Positions 12,280 to 24,081 of a stretch of DNA of 64,000 bases are shown here, one piece after another; the stretch's first letter is position 1, and each line of letters opens with the position of its first letter. Where the stretch lies: assembly GCA_034401135.1 (NCBI GenBank), contig JAWZSP010000001.1:2480001-2544000 (forward strand), written 5' to 3'. The position numbers and the translations under genes were made by a program. The notes under the pieces are model-generated. The model saw nothing but the letters and a program-made list of their open reading frames with translations. It searched no databases and was not told the DNA's origin. This DNA comes from Volutella citrinella (Eukaryota; Ascomycota; Sordariomycetes; Hypocreales; Nectriaceae).

Positions 12280-13923
12280 ATGCATCAATCAACGTGGAGG
12301 ACGTGTTTCGTTGGTAATCTAAGGACTTGCCGTCCACAACGTGTCCCCCAGGCAAGGGCTCTATCGTCGTCCGTTGCCACGCCCTCTGCAACGAGGCCTG
12401 CCGTACAGGGTGGGCGAGCATACGTTACTTCAACTGCTACTTCCCCGCACCCCCCAAGTCCCAACATGATCATCCCAAATCCTCGTCTTAGGCCTTCACC
12501 AACAATGGCGACGCCCATCGACATCCCGCCGGCCAAGCTGCTTAGCAGCAGGTCCCACATCCTCCCCGGCCAGCTCGTCGTAACTGAGCTCTTCTTCCAA
12601 GTCCCCCTTGACTACGCCAACCCAACCGGTGCCACCATCACGCTCTTTGCCCGTCGCGCCTCGAAGCGAGAGGTGCCCATCTTCCCGCCCGACGAGGATG
12701 AGGAGGAAGATGGCAAGTCTACAAAGCCCTACATGGTCTACCTCGAGGGAGGGCCGGGCTTTGGCAACTCCCAGCCCCAGGATCACCCACTCACTCGCAC
12801 GGCTATCAACCGCGGCTACCAGGTGCTTCTGCTCGACCACCGTGGCGTCGGCCTGAGTACTCCCGTCAGCGCCGACATGCTCCGTCTCATACCGGGCGGC
12901 CCGGATGCCCAGGCGCAGTATCTCTCCCTCATGCGCCAGGATAACACAGTCCGCGACTGCGAGGCCGTAAGGAAATGCCTGACCAGCGGCTGGCCCGCCG
13001 CTAAGCAGGCCTGGTCCACCTTTGGCCAGTCCTACGGCGGCTTCGTGACACTGTCATACCTGTCCATGCACCCCGAGGGCCTTCGCGAGTCGTTTCTCAC
13101 CGGCGGGCTTGCCCCCATTGGCAAGACTCCCGAGGAGGTCTATCAGGCCACTTACCGAAAGGTGCTTGAGCGGAATGAGCAGTACTATGCCAAATACCCC
13201 GAAGACGTCGATACCGTGCGCCTTATTGCTGCCCATATCGAGGAGAAGGGAGGCGTACCGCTTCCATCCGGCGGTACCCTGACCGTCCCTCGACTACTCA
13301 CCATGGGCCTCGCCTTTGGCGGGCACGGTGGCTTTGCCAGTGTCCACTCTGCTCTCCTACACCTCAAGGTGTCCCTGGAACAGTTTGGCTTCTTGACCCG
13401 CGCTTGTCTCGCTCCGGTGGAAACATGGACCCCGTTCGATACTAATATCATATACGCAATTATTCATGAAGCGCTGTACTTGGATGGGCCTGGCACGGCA
13501 TCCCGGTGGGTAGCCGAACGCGTTGGCAAGGAATTAGAACAGTTTTCCTGGCTCCAGCCCGGATTCACTGTTAAATCACACACCGGCCCACTGTACTTCG
13601 CCGGTGAGATGATCTTCCCGCTTCATTTCCAAACCTTCCCTGAGCTCCAGGCTCTCCGCGAAGTAGCAGAGAAGCTCGCCAACAAGGACGACTGGCCTGC
13701 CCTGTACGACCAGACAGCGCTGGCGAAGAATAGTGTACCAGTCTACGCGGCGTGCTATGTCGACGACATGTACGTCGACTACAAGAACTCCAAAGACACA
13801 GCCAATCTTGTGAGGGGTACGAAGCTCTATGAGATTAACACCATGTACCATAACGCGCTGAGGACGAAATCGGAAGAAGTTCTACAACAGCTCTTCAACT
13901 TGCGAGACGATGTCCTGGACTGA
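12280..13923 (+). CDS. Prolyl aminopeptidase-like alpha/beta hydrolase (peptidase family S33)
   Basis: One uninterrupted exon gives 547 aa. The alpha/beta-hydrolase core has the oxyanion motif EGGPGFG near residue 160, LLDHRGVGLST after it, and the nucleophile elbow FGQSYGGF near 250. A cap domain follows. The late acid and base are likely in CYVDDMYVD and the MYHN histidine near 520-530. Family members remove N-terminal proline from peptides. The fungal enzymes are mainly cytosolic. Residues 1-75 are an Arg/Ser/Thr-rich extension before the conserved start-like MATPIDIPP at 12505. It could be a mitochondrial presequence or simply leader in frame, so 12505 is a good alternative start (472 aa). 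It converges with the BTB gene, 297 bp away. Confidence 0.85.
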   Translation: MHQSTWRTCFVGNLRTCRPQRVPQARALSSSVATPSATRPAVQGGRAYVTSTATSPHPPSPNMIIPNPRLRPSPTMATPIDIPPAKLLSSRSHILPGQLVVTELFFQVPLDYANPTGATITLFARRASKREVPIFPPDEDEEEDGKSTKPYMVYLEGGPGFGNSQPQDHPLTRTAINRGYQVLLLDHRGVGLSTPVSADMLRLIPGGPDAQAQYLSLMRQDNTVRDCEAVRKCLTSGWPAAKQAWSTFGQSYGGFVTLSYLSMHPEGLRESFLTGGLAPIGKTPEEVYQATYRKVLERNEQYYAKYPEDVDTVRLIAAHIEEKGGVPLPSGGTLTVPRLLTMGLAFGGHGGFASVHSALLHLKVSLEQFGFLTRACLAPVETWTPFDTNIIYAIIHEALYLDGPGTASRWVAERVGKELEQFSWLQPGFTVKSHTGPLYFAGEMIFPLHFQTFPELQALREVAEKLANKDDWPALYDQTALAKNSVPVYAACYVDDMYVDYKNSKDTANLVRGTKLYEINTMYHNALRTKSEEVLQQLFNLRDDVLD

Positions 13924-13970
13924 GTTATAGAGTCGAAGTATGAAGCCATAGAGGAGACACAGATAGCTCT

Positions 13971-13993
13971 AAAAAGAAAAAAAAAAGAAAAAA
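13971..13993 (+). repeat. A-rich tract in the 3' flank of the S33 hydrolase gene
   Basis: A 23-bp run of A with isolated G lies about 50 bp after the stop codon. It is low complexity and may be part of the 3'-end processing region. Confidence 0.4.
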
Positions 13994-14220
13994 GAGACAA
14001 GGACGACCGCTACCCATCACCACAACTCCCAAATCCAAGGCCGGGGTCTAACCACCCAGCTCTCGCCGGGAACGATAGTCAACTGGACCTGTGTCCTGAG
14101 CATTAGACGAGGATGGCCGTGACCACAACTGTCAGACTAGAACATGCCCCAGGCGCTACTCTTGGCTCTGCAGAGACCCGGAGCCTTCCTCTCAAAAGTC
14201 TGGGACTTTTCGCATCCCCA

Positions 14221-15686
14221 TCAGTACCACCCCGTTGTGGCGTGGGACGTGGGTGGCGTTGACGTCCTCAAAATGCCCTCCATCGAAGGGAGATACGCAC
14301 CCGTTGTAGACGATTGTCTCAATACCGTCTCCCTCAATATCATGGCTGAGATTTCGGGATTCGTGACGAGGAACTCACTGGTCTCCTCTGCCGCACGCTT
14401 CCACAGCAACGGTTGCAGGAAGCCCACTCTCGCCAACACCATCTTGAGGAACGGGTCTGTTTCCGGGACACCGGCAAAGAGCTTCTGACAAAGACGTAGC
14501 ACTTGAGGATGAGCCGCATCTGTACCAGCTGTTTCTAGCATGTCCACAGACGATCGCATCACTGCGTGTCTGAAGCTGTCCATGAGATATCGGTTGGCGC
14601 AGATGTATACGTCAAGATTGAGCTCGTAGGCCAGCAGCCATGTCCGCATGTCTTCGCCAGTAATTCGAGGGCTGACGTCTTCCGAACCCCGCGGCGGCGG
14701 GTTGTTCCCGAACACTCTCGGTGGCCCAAAGCCAGCGCCTGGGGGGTGAATGTGAGGCTGCGGCGGATGCGGATACATCTGCATAGGCGGCGGGTGAGGC
14801 TGTAGAGGCTGCTGTCCGTGGTGGGCTACAGCTCCCCATGGCCGGCCGTACCTTGATGCACCGCAATTCCAGCACCTTGCCGAGTCTTGTCGACTCAGGC
14901 ATCTGGGACACCGGCAGTTTGGGCGGTGGAGACCGGGCCGCTTCTCGGCGGCGGCGTCGTCAGCAGATCGGCTCGAGCTTCGATTGAGCACACGCCGCCG
15001 ATGCCGCCGCCGTCTTCGCGGCGTGCTTGTGGAGTTATTATCGGAGCCTTCCTGGCTGGAGGTCGAGGAGCTATCTGAAGCCTCAGCTGGTTCCTCTTCG
15101 ACCGCCACGGCCTTGCCCTTACCCTTGTCAACCTCTGGCTCTGCGCCCAATTGTTAGCATCTCGCTTGCTGTGCGAGGGGGGAAGACCCAGGGGAGACTC
15201 ACCCAAGGCGGCGGCAGCAGGCTTGATCGGATCATAACGCCCCTCGTACAAAAACGCGACAACGAAGTGGAATACGGCAGGGTCTTCTTCTGGAAGGTCA
15301 ATGGCTTGATCCTCGGTCTCCCTGAAGCCTCCACAGAGAGCCTTCTGGAACCAATCGGCCTTGACCAAGACTTCCTTGTGCACCTGTTTGGTCGATTAGT
15401 ACGAGATACGTACTTCCCAAGAGTCAAAAAGTACATAGAAAGTTTGCATGTTGTCAAGCTGGCCGACCCGGATGGGGATTGGTTGGGAAGAGTATCGCCC
15501 GTCCACTGTGCTGAGCCATAGGTCTTCGGCGGTGTTGAGAGGCTTCTCCTTGGATTCTTGACTATCTTCTTGGTACGTCCTGTCCAGCACCACCACGTCT
15601 GGTTGATTCGATGGTGTGCCCATCGTTTCGCCCAGGGCGTGCGCTGTCGCGGGACCGCCGCTGCTCTGGCTAGAGAGGTGAACCAT
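14221..15686 (-). CDS. BTB/POZ domain protein with a Cys-rich insert
   Basis: Exons 15686-15435, 15383-15203 and 15140-14221 give 450 aa. The BTB fold begins near residue 50 and includes FYVHKEVLVKADWFQKALCG and PAVFHFVVAFLYEGRYDP, the hallmark of fungal BTB proteins. A low-complexity acidic/Ser region and an Arg/His-rich stretch follow. Then comes a Cys cluster (CRCPRC...CWNCG) near 218-240, a Pro/His-rich stretch, and a conserved C-terminal helical part (LLAYELNLDVYICANRYLMD) typical of the region after BTB in these families. BTB domains dimerise or recruit cullin-3; the partner here is unknown. Intron 1 (51 bp) has an atypical GTACTT donor but a TACTAATC branch and restores the BTB motif. 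Intron 2 is 62 bp. An internal Met at residue 22 is an alternative start. Confidence 0.85.
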
Positions 15687-16506
15687 ACCACGCGCGACGA
15701 ACAGGACAAGCTAAATGGGGGGCGGAAATGTTGGCGACAACAGCGAAATAGCGGCAGTAGTGTGGCAGCAGTAGCAGTAACAGGAGCAGAAACATTAATC
15801 CCAGCAATGAAAGCCGGAATCGGCACGGCGCAATACAGCAAGGATTTGGACCCAAGGCGTGGAAGGAATAGACGGATGCTCCTTGACGATACGAACGTAC
15901 AGGGCGATCTGGTGGTGCGGAAATAGGCATTCACACCATTCTTTGTGCCAACGCCATGCCCAGCATGTGCGTGCGTGAGCGATGGCCAATGGTGAGCGGC
16001 GCAGCACGGGCCCCTGTCGCTCGCCTGCAGCAATGTAAGATGAGCGGCTCCAGGATAGAGACAAAGGTGTCCACTGACCCTTGGCATCACAAACCGACTC
16101 GTCATTGGTGAGGCCCCCGGCACGAACCCACGCATCGGGCCTGGTCAACTCGGGGAGTTCTGTGAGCTCTCAAATCATCTCGAGACAACCCCAAGTTCCG
16201 AGTCTGTCTGGAACCAGATGATCCGAGACCGCTCCATTCCATGCCTGTCAGACGCAGTCAGGGCGAAGCTGAGACCCCGCCACAAGTTTGCGACGACGAA
16301 TCCTGCCAACCAACGAACTGCTTATTGCCCCGTATTACTGGGTGTACCAGGGGGGGGCGACGGTCCCCCATGTTTGGGCAGTCGCGTACCTATCGATTGA
16401 TTCAGCCTCGGTCGATTATTATTGCCACGTTGCCAGAATTATCATCCGTACTATCGTAGTGAATATCGCCTGAGGGAGCCCATGTGGTCGTGTTCGCGGG
16501 GCGAGC
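15687..16506. other. Intergenic region upstream of the BTB gene
   Basis: It contains the BTB promoter and the 3' flank of the helicase gene. Overlapping frames at 15558-16148 on both strands have biased composition but no domain. I see nothing else. Confidence 0.5.
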
Positions 16507-19500
16507 TTATTCTTCAAAAGACGCTAGCATTTCCAACCCTAGCAATTGTTAGTCGGTGAGCTGCGCCTTTCCCTCGAGGTTTTCAGGACATACGCCAGAG
16601 CCGGTTTGCCGAATCCAAAATAATATTCGCTTTCGCAAGCAGCTTCTCCCTGTACTTATCATCGTCCTGGCTTTTCAGTCGCAATTTGTTCGGCTGTGCC
16701 TGTGGACAATGAGCTGCGGTCTATACGCGACAAGGTCAAGAGGCCGACCTACCTGCATCAATATAGGTAGAATCTCCTCGGAGCTTGCGTTGGCGATGGC
16801 ACCTGTCGTTCGGAACCCATTCTCCCAAAACACCCTACTGCAGTATGACCAGCGTTAGCTTCCTGAAGGACAAGGGAGGCCTTGAAGCCCCTTCATGACA
16901 TGGGGCTGCAATTTTTGAGGGTGGTGGGGGAGGGCGCTCACGCAGTCCGGCTTTTGATGAATGCTATCTTGGCCAAGGCCAGTAAATCAGCTTTGGCACC
17001 TGCTAGGAGCCTGTCCGAGAAGTGATCCAGAGCTGCAGCCATCACACTGTGACATGCCAAGTCAGCCAGCCAACAAGCAGAATCACGATAGGGCCAGCCA
17101 CCTACCCCCAATTCATTTGCTCACAGAATTTGATCATTCCTGCGGCAAAACCTTGACATGTCTGGGCGAGATTCTGTACAGTGCCTCGAGGCACATCGTA
17201 TTTACGTGCCACAGCATGAATGGGTACTTCGTTGCACAGATCTCGAAGTTGAAGTGCCAGATAGAATCGCCTATGTACACGGGCAAGCTCCTTTTCTTCT
17301 TGTGTCTTCTCTCGGAGAGATGCACCTTGAGCACTGTACGCCATTAGTATTTTGCGCTATTCCCTCTCTTAGTTACTGAGTAGGCTTACAGCTTCAAAAT
17401 CGTGGTTGGCTTGATTCCAAGGAACTCCAAAACACGGAGACCGCTCTCATCGAGGCGCTCCATTTCGTTCCGAAAGACCTGCCAGTTGACCGTGATGCCG
17501 AATTCCTGGACCGGCGTGAATGTATAGAGAATGTGCATCTCACCATCCATGACGAAAGCTCTTAGGGCACGGCAAAGTTCGTTGTGAACGAAGAGCCCAT
17601 CATCAGGATCAATGGCCGAAGCCACGATCGCCTTGCCTAGTTGCGTGGGAGAGAATCCTCCAAAGGTGTCGCGATGGACAAAACCCATAGATTCGACTTC
17701 CGCTAAACTGGATGCAATACAATCGTTTATGAATTGTGCATCATGTGTAAAGCTCAGAAGAGATTTGGAAAAATAGTCTCGGATTGATTCAGAGCTGACG
17801 GCTAAGCGGATGCCGATGGCCTCTAGGAGCGCCCTGTTCAACGTTAGCCATGACAAAATGAGGCGCACCCTTGAGATTCATGCCTTTGTATGCGCCTGTT
17901 CTCCTGGTTGAGGCAACTTCTGACTTCGGGCAACTCAGAGTTCATTAGATCAAGAACCTGGTCCAGCTCGTTCTCACGACAGCACAGATAGGTCTCCCCC
18001 ACTGGGGCTTTCCCCTGTCTTCCGGCGCGTCCCCTCATCTGCCTCAACATCGAGGGTCCTACGAAGTCTCGACCCATCCGGCAGCTGTGGAGAATCACCC
18101 TTCGCGCGGGTCTGTGGCGGTTAGTGAAGCCCCCTGGCAGCCAGACGAAAGCCAAACTTACAGGTTGATACCAGCCGCGAGGCTACACGTTGCAACGCAC
18201 ACAAGGATGGTACCGGCATCGTACGCCCCGGTAATGAGGTCCCTCTCCTCTGTCGTCAGGCCAGCCTACATCGTAATTAGATATGCTTGATCCGCCCAGT
18301 GCATCCGTTACCCACGTCTGGTTTTTTGTCAGCCATTTTGTCCTCCATGTTGTCCTCTACTACTGAGTGGAGAGGGAGCGACCTACGGTGAAATGCGACG
18401 CCGTGAGGCACCGTCTCTTCAAAAATGGGGTCTATCCCGGTACTGAGGCTGCGCAATTGTGCCAAAAGATCATTTCGCTTGTCAGCAATCTCAGGATCAA
18501 CCGCACTCAGCGGAGGCATTGCCCGACTTATCCATCTCGCATCCGATTCGCATGATCCTCTGCTTCCTGCGAAAACAAGGGCACCGTACCCGGTCGACGC
18601 TGTCTCACAAGCCAGGGCAACCACTGCATTTATCACAGGGTCACGCAGTTCTTTGTACTGAGACGGCATTATCTCTCGCGTTGGGACTGCCGGGTTCCCA
18701 GCCGCAGACGGCTCCGTAATTTGAGACGCCGTCTTGAGCCAGCTTCTTGTCGAACTTGCGAGGTATATTCTGCCACCATAGACTATACTCTCTTCAATTG
18801 GAACTGGCTTATACCGAGTTTCATAGCAATGTCCACCGAGCCATTGAGCCATGAGGTCCATATTCTGGGTATCGTGTCAGTATTGACATTCAATGGCGAC
18901 GGACGGTTCGCACTTACCGGAAGTGTCGCACTCATGCCTATAATTTGCACCGACTGCTCCAAACTGAGGAGTTTTGTGCCGATTAGTTCTAGAAGATACC
19001 CCCGATGATCATCGTCAATCATGTGAAGCTCATCTAGAACAACAGCTCTCAACTCCGAGACCGAACAGTCATCGATCGCTGTGTTCAGCAGTGCATTGGC
19101 CTGCAACATGTCAACCATGTGGATGGTTGTTAGCAACCAAGGCAACAATTACCTTTTCTAGCGTACACACGCCAATTTCAAAGTCGGCCCACGTTGATCT
19201 CACTTTGCCGCCCCCGAAAAAGCCAACGATTCTGACGGTCCCTTCATCTGCTCTTTTCCGCCATACCCTTTTCTCGTCATCAAGCTCGGAGCCAACTGAG
19301 TGATTGAGGCCTTGCACGACATTTCGCAGCCACCGGACCTTCTCCTGGACCAAAGCAACGTATGGCAAGACGAGTAAGGCTTTCGAGCCTGGGTTGTCTA
19401 GGACTCTTCGCAGCATCAGGACTGTGGCAAGTCAGCAGCTATCACGAGATTGACGAGTGATGCCACAACCCACCATCTGCCACAAGGGATTTCCCACCGC

Positions 19501-19966
19501 CAGTGGGAGAACAGTAAACTAAGTTCTTATCTCCGGCGAGCAAGCCAGGCCCTTTGAGACATGACTTCTGCCAGGGATAAATCTGCTTGATCCCAAGCGC
19601 AGAGAAGTTGTCAACCAATTTCTTGGGAAGCCCATAAGTGGGATGAGACAGATGCAATTCATAATCATATGTAGGGGATGGAGTTGCAGCTATTTTAACT
19701 CGCTGCGAATACTCGGAAGCGCCTCGAGCCTCGTCAAAGTTGATGATGGAGCTTGGTACAAGTCGAGGAGGGGTATTGGGGAGGCTGACTGTTCTTTGCA
19801 ACTGAAAGATGCCTGCAGGATCAGAGACACGAGATTTGGAGGGCTGTTCTTCTTGATCCGATCGACTCCTCTTGTGGCCCGCCACAGACGTGGTTTGGAA
19901 AGTAGTGACCTGGTCCTTGGTTGCCTGGACGGAAGTTGTGTGCAGCAATCCGCGCATGCTCTGCAT
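16507..19966 (-). CDS. HELQ: HELQ/Hel308-family (POLQ helicase-like) DNA repair helicase
   Basis: Twelve exons: 19966-19474, 19421-19153, 19100-18918, 18864-18316, 18265-18162, 18111-17884, 17833-17390, 17333-17106, 17046-16942, 16834-16753, 16699-16594, 16538-16507. They total 2823 nt (940 aa). Superfamily 2 motifs are clear: Walker A CSPTGGGKS near 155, DELHMIDDDHRG near 270, GMSATLPN near 313, and QMRGRAGRQG near 550. A winged-helix/ratchet region and a helix-hairpin-helix-like tail (ALDHFSDRLLAGAKADLLAL, then FIKSRTA) follow. There is no polymerase domain, so it is HELQ-like rather than full POLQ. Such enzymes unwind forked DNA at stalled forks and aid break and crosslink repair in the nucleus. 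Oddities: the 17834-17883 intron is GC-AG, and the usual FHHAGLT motif is interrupted by about 24 residues near 475-498. The start is the first ATG after an in-frame stop. Confidence 0.87.
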
Positions 19967-22900
19967 CGTGGATGGCGAAGCACCTGGAGGCAATCAACTG
20001 AGCTCGCGGCTGCCCAGTTTCATTGCACCGCTTCTGAAAGCATTGTGGCCCTAGAAACAACCATTTCAGCTTTTTTATAGGAGCGTCGCGACTACAGCCG
20101 GTACACTGGCGTGCGTGATTGAACCGCGTGGCAGAGGGATACGCGATGTCACGTGCGCACCCTGCTGCCTGGGGTGGGGCGCTGCGTTGGGTGGCGAGCT
20201 GGAAGGAGGGCAGACACGTCGCCAGGCTGGTAAATTAGCGGGCTGGATGACCCAGCACGCAGGAGCGCTGGCAGCAGAGCCACTTAAACGCGGGGCGTTC
20301 CTGACACCACACAACAGGTTGCAGCCGATTTGCAGGGCTTAGGGACAGGTGCCCCGCAAGCAAACATCGGCCTGCCATTGGCTTGGCAGCCCAGCGAACC
20401 CTGGAGGCTCGATTCCCGCTGCGAAGCCACCCTAACCTGCCAACCTAATTAAGTACTGTCGTACCTTCCAGGGAGAAGGGTTGGCTTTCGACACACTTCC
20501 TTACTCGTAACCAAGCTACCACGACCGCTAAAACCAAAGTGTACTACCGCCCTTGCGGCCATGCCGCTGTGACTGGAACAACCTTGCCCATTAGCCTCAG
20601 TGTGCGCCGGCACGGAGTTTAAATGATAGGGCTACGGACAGCACCTGCCCGGGCCCAAATGTCCAGAACGCACCTGCTCCCTTCCGGAGGCCGGCGGCTG
20701 GGAGACAGAAGTGAAAGCGTAAGGTACTTATCGAGATGTGTGGAGGTTTGCAAACAAAACAGCGTGCAGCGACGTTTTTTTGCAACACCTTGCCATTTGG
20801 ACCTAAACCCAAGTAAAACCCAAGGACCTACTACTACTACCATAGTAGTGCTGCTGTGCTATTGTGCCCAGGAACCTGGCGGCCAGAGTCACCACTGCTT
20901 CTGCCTCCTGGCGAGGTGCTGTGCTCGGATGTAGTACCCAGTACGCAGTACTGAGTACTAATAGGACTGATTTGGAGAATATGCCTTCCAGGCAAGGTAG
21001 CACCCGCCCGTGGTAAGCACTGCTTGTAGCTGGTGAGTTTGGAGGAGTACCTTACCTTTCGTGTTACAGGTAGGGCATCGGGTAGCGTACATCTGACCTT
21101 GTGCAGACCACAGATAAGCCTCGCGCTGCTGGGCCCCATCACATCACGCCGCCTTTGGGAAGAGAGGGCGCTTCTTGACAGGTGACTGTCCCAATTATCC
21201 ACTCGCGGCTTTGTTTGTGATGGTTCCCTGGCAAAGAACGATGGCTGCCAGCCTTTGGCACAATTACGCTGCCAACGTGCCTATGGCCACCTGCCTTGCT
21301 GAATTGTAGTGTGGGTGTTGGACGCCCCACGCGCACAAGGGCCCCCCATGAGCCCTTGATTTGACGACTCATGTGTACGTCGCAACGTTCGCTACAGGCC
21401 GTCCCCCTCCTATCCCTAGCACCCAGTTGACATCTGGTGCTCTGCGAAGAGCTCGCTCATTGATTGATTGCTCGGCATGCCTAACAGGTGACCGGCAGAC
21501 GTACGATATCCTCGCTGCGGCCGCCACCATGGCCGTTTTCCTGTCATTGATCCGTGACGCGGATTCCAACACTGCCACGTACGCGTTTCCCGAGGAGTTC
21601 GGCATCGACGTGAACCTTTACCAGTGTGGACCCAAGCGCGGTTCTGCCGGGCTCTGTCATCCTCGACAGCGTGACCATTACCACCACCCAATCATGTACC
21701 AGCTTCATCTTGATGCCAGGTTTAGACAACGGCCGTCTCAGTCCCTTATCCCACGATACGGAGTAGAGAAGGCTGGCATGTATTATATATAGCCCCAACC
21801 CCCAAATCCTACCCCTCTGGTCGAGCAGATTGCGACAACGAGGGAGTTGAGACATTGACTGGTGGAAGGGTGTACTAACATATGCCATGGCGGGTGACAA
21901 GGGGGCGGGCGGCTCTAAGCCCATCTGCATGCCACCACCCACCTGGAACCACCTGGGCTGCGGGCAAGCTGGTAACCCTCCTTGCCCTCCACCAAAACTC
22001 CCCCGACCAGCCAGGGTGGAGCATGTCGCCAACGCCAGCGTTGTTCTTAGCCCTAGTGCCGGGCTGGACCCCATCAGCTTGGACGAGGATCTGGAGAACC
22101 TCCCGTCACCACGCATCCACCATCCATTTCCCAGCGCGAAATTGGCAGTTCCCAAGCCCGTGACGGCCGCAAGTGAGTAGAAATGAGGTGATTGGCTGGT
22201 GCATGCGGGAATGGACATGTTATGGTCGGAGCCATGCCGCCACTCAGAGCCAGATGTCGTCGGCCATGCATATCGGCATGCCGATGGGCTACCTCTTCAG
22301 CTACCTTACCCAAATTACTGCGCACCCGCTACTAGGAAGGCAGAGCGGCTGGGCTTGGTGGGGGACAACCAAAACCAAGATGGAATTGGGAGACTGGGTG
22401 GCCACGGTGTAGGAATTGTCCATTTGACACGGAGGATGCAGCGGCAGCGTGCGCTTCTGCATACGACTACTTCTTGCACCCTCTGGTGCCGGGATTAATG
22501 ATGAGATGATCTGCGGCCATGGCTTGAAAGGTGCGCGGCTGCCCGTCCTTACCCGTGACTGGCTGGCAAGCCTAGTATCAGTCGGAGCCTGTGGGAGACA
22601 CCGAATCCGTGCTAATAGGACAAACGGCATAAAACAGGGCGACCATCTCTGATGGCGGTGCGACTACGTACTGACTAAGGTCGCCACGCCCATAATGGGA
22701 TTCGAGGCTGTGACGCCCTGATGTTGCGATGGGCACAATGGCCGTACCGCCCGCCTCGGTCACGATTTTACTCGAGGGCGTGCAAGGGTGTGTGAGATGG
22801 AGACGGGAAATGCGGATGAGCTGGCGCCCCCAGGCTCAAATCTCGACGGCGGTAAGTCCCCAGTGCCAACCAAAGCCATCCATCCCTTCTGGCCAACCCG

Positions 22901-24081
22901 CCCCCTCTCCACGCAACGAACCCACACCTATGATGATATCGCCTCCCATGCCATGCCGCTTCCTGAGCCCTTGGCGGCGCTGGATGACTCTAGACTGTGG
23001 CTGTCATAAATACAGCCGCAGGGCACGTAAACTCAAGCTACAGTATTCCTGCATGTTTTTAGGCGGCGTTAACACTCTCCTTTGCAGGCAGCTGTTTCCT
23101 GGCGGTCCTTGCAGCCCCCATGCCCAAGGTACCATGTGCGGAATAATAGATGAAGTAAGGCCCCTTGGTTGGAGGCAGGTATATGCAGTAATTACTGAAT
23201 AAGCTGCGTGGGCGCCTTGGATCTCCTCTCCCAGAAGCTCAAACCGGGCGGCCATGCAAGCAACAAGCCCAGAGCAACAGGAGATTTCCTTGTGCCGGTG
23301 GGTGTTGACTGAGGCCCTGTCGAGTCGTTGATGGTTCGAGGCCCTGGCTGTGTGCACGCGCTTACGCCGGCCGGCCTTTGTGTCGCGGAAGAGTGACACT
23401 CTCCGACTTCACCCAACTGGGATGACCAGGCTCTTGATCTCTGGCCGCTCGCTCGCCGCTCGTAGCTCGGGCCCTTGTGGAAGGACAAACCGGGCCTGTG
23501 GTGGACACGCCTCAGAGTTGGGTTGAGATCCGTCGGCTTCTCAGTGGTGCGAGACCCAGATGGGCCTGCGTGGAGACTGAGGTAGCACTGGCGACCGGGG
23601 GGTCGTGAGTACCCACAAGGTTCCTTCGAACCACCTTGGGCTGTGGATGACCGCTATGGCGGGTGCCCCAACAGCCACCTTGCTAGCGTGGTACTGCCGC
23701 GATACATTGATTCATAATGCCGCCCCCGTGCACTGTTAGTAGAGTGGATGTATCGACCAGGCCAGGGCCGCCGCCTCGGGGTGCCAGGACGTTTCTTCTC
23801 TCCCGGCGCTGGGAATCATGCCTCTTCCTCCTTCAACCTTGCTTCCACTCCATACCCGTGGACAATTCCTGCTACGAACGCTTCCTTTTTGACCTCATCG
23901 CGTCAGATAATTATCATTGCGCCCCTACTGGATCGCCCCGTTCTGGAGGAACGAGGAAACATCCCTTTCACATCTCGCCTCCCTTACACCCACCACTACC
24001 GCCAAGTCACCTCGTCCGGGCATGCATCGATACGTGATCCGCCTCATCTCATTGCCGCGCAAGTGATCTTGATTTGGTGAC
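19967..24081. other. 4.1 kb gene-free divergent interval
   Basis: Between the helicase gene (-) and the Snt2-like gene (+) I find no supportable CDS. Many overlapping frames exist (for example 21544-22218 minus and 22729-23202 plus), but they lack domains and overlap mirror frames on the other strand. The sequence is GC-rich with scattered short GTAC/TACC-type palindromes near 20820-20960. The right end, from about 23750, is C-rich and probably the leader of the Snt2-like gene. It could hide a long non-coding RNA or a small multi-exon gene I cannot see. Confidence 0.45.

Noticed and set aside
15128..16135. Minus-strand frame of 335 codons overlapping the BTB gene start
   Set aside because: It overlaps the true BTB exons in another phase and has no domain.
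18266..18315. A frameshift or pseudogene explanation for the HELQ-like gene
   Set aside because: The summed exon length is an exact multiple of three, all other motifs are intact and downstream frame is kept, so an insertion or unusual splice is more likely than decay.
21544..22218. Minus-strand frame of 224 codons in the 4.1 kb gap
   Set aside because: It is Gly/Pro/Ser-rich without motifs and is mirrored by + strand frames, so chance openness in GC-rich DNA explains it better.
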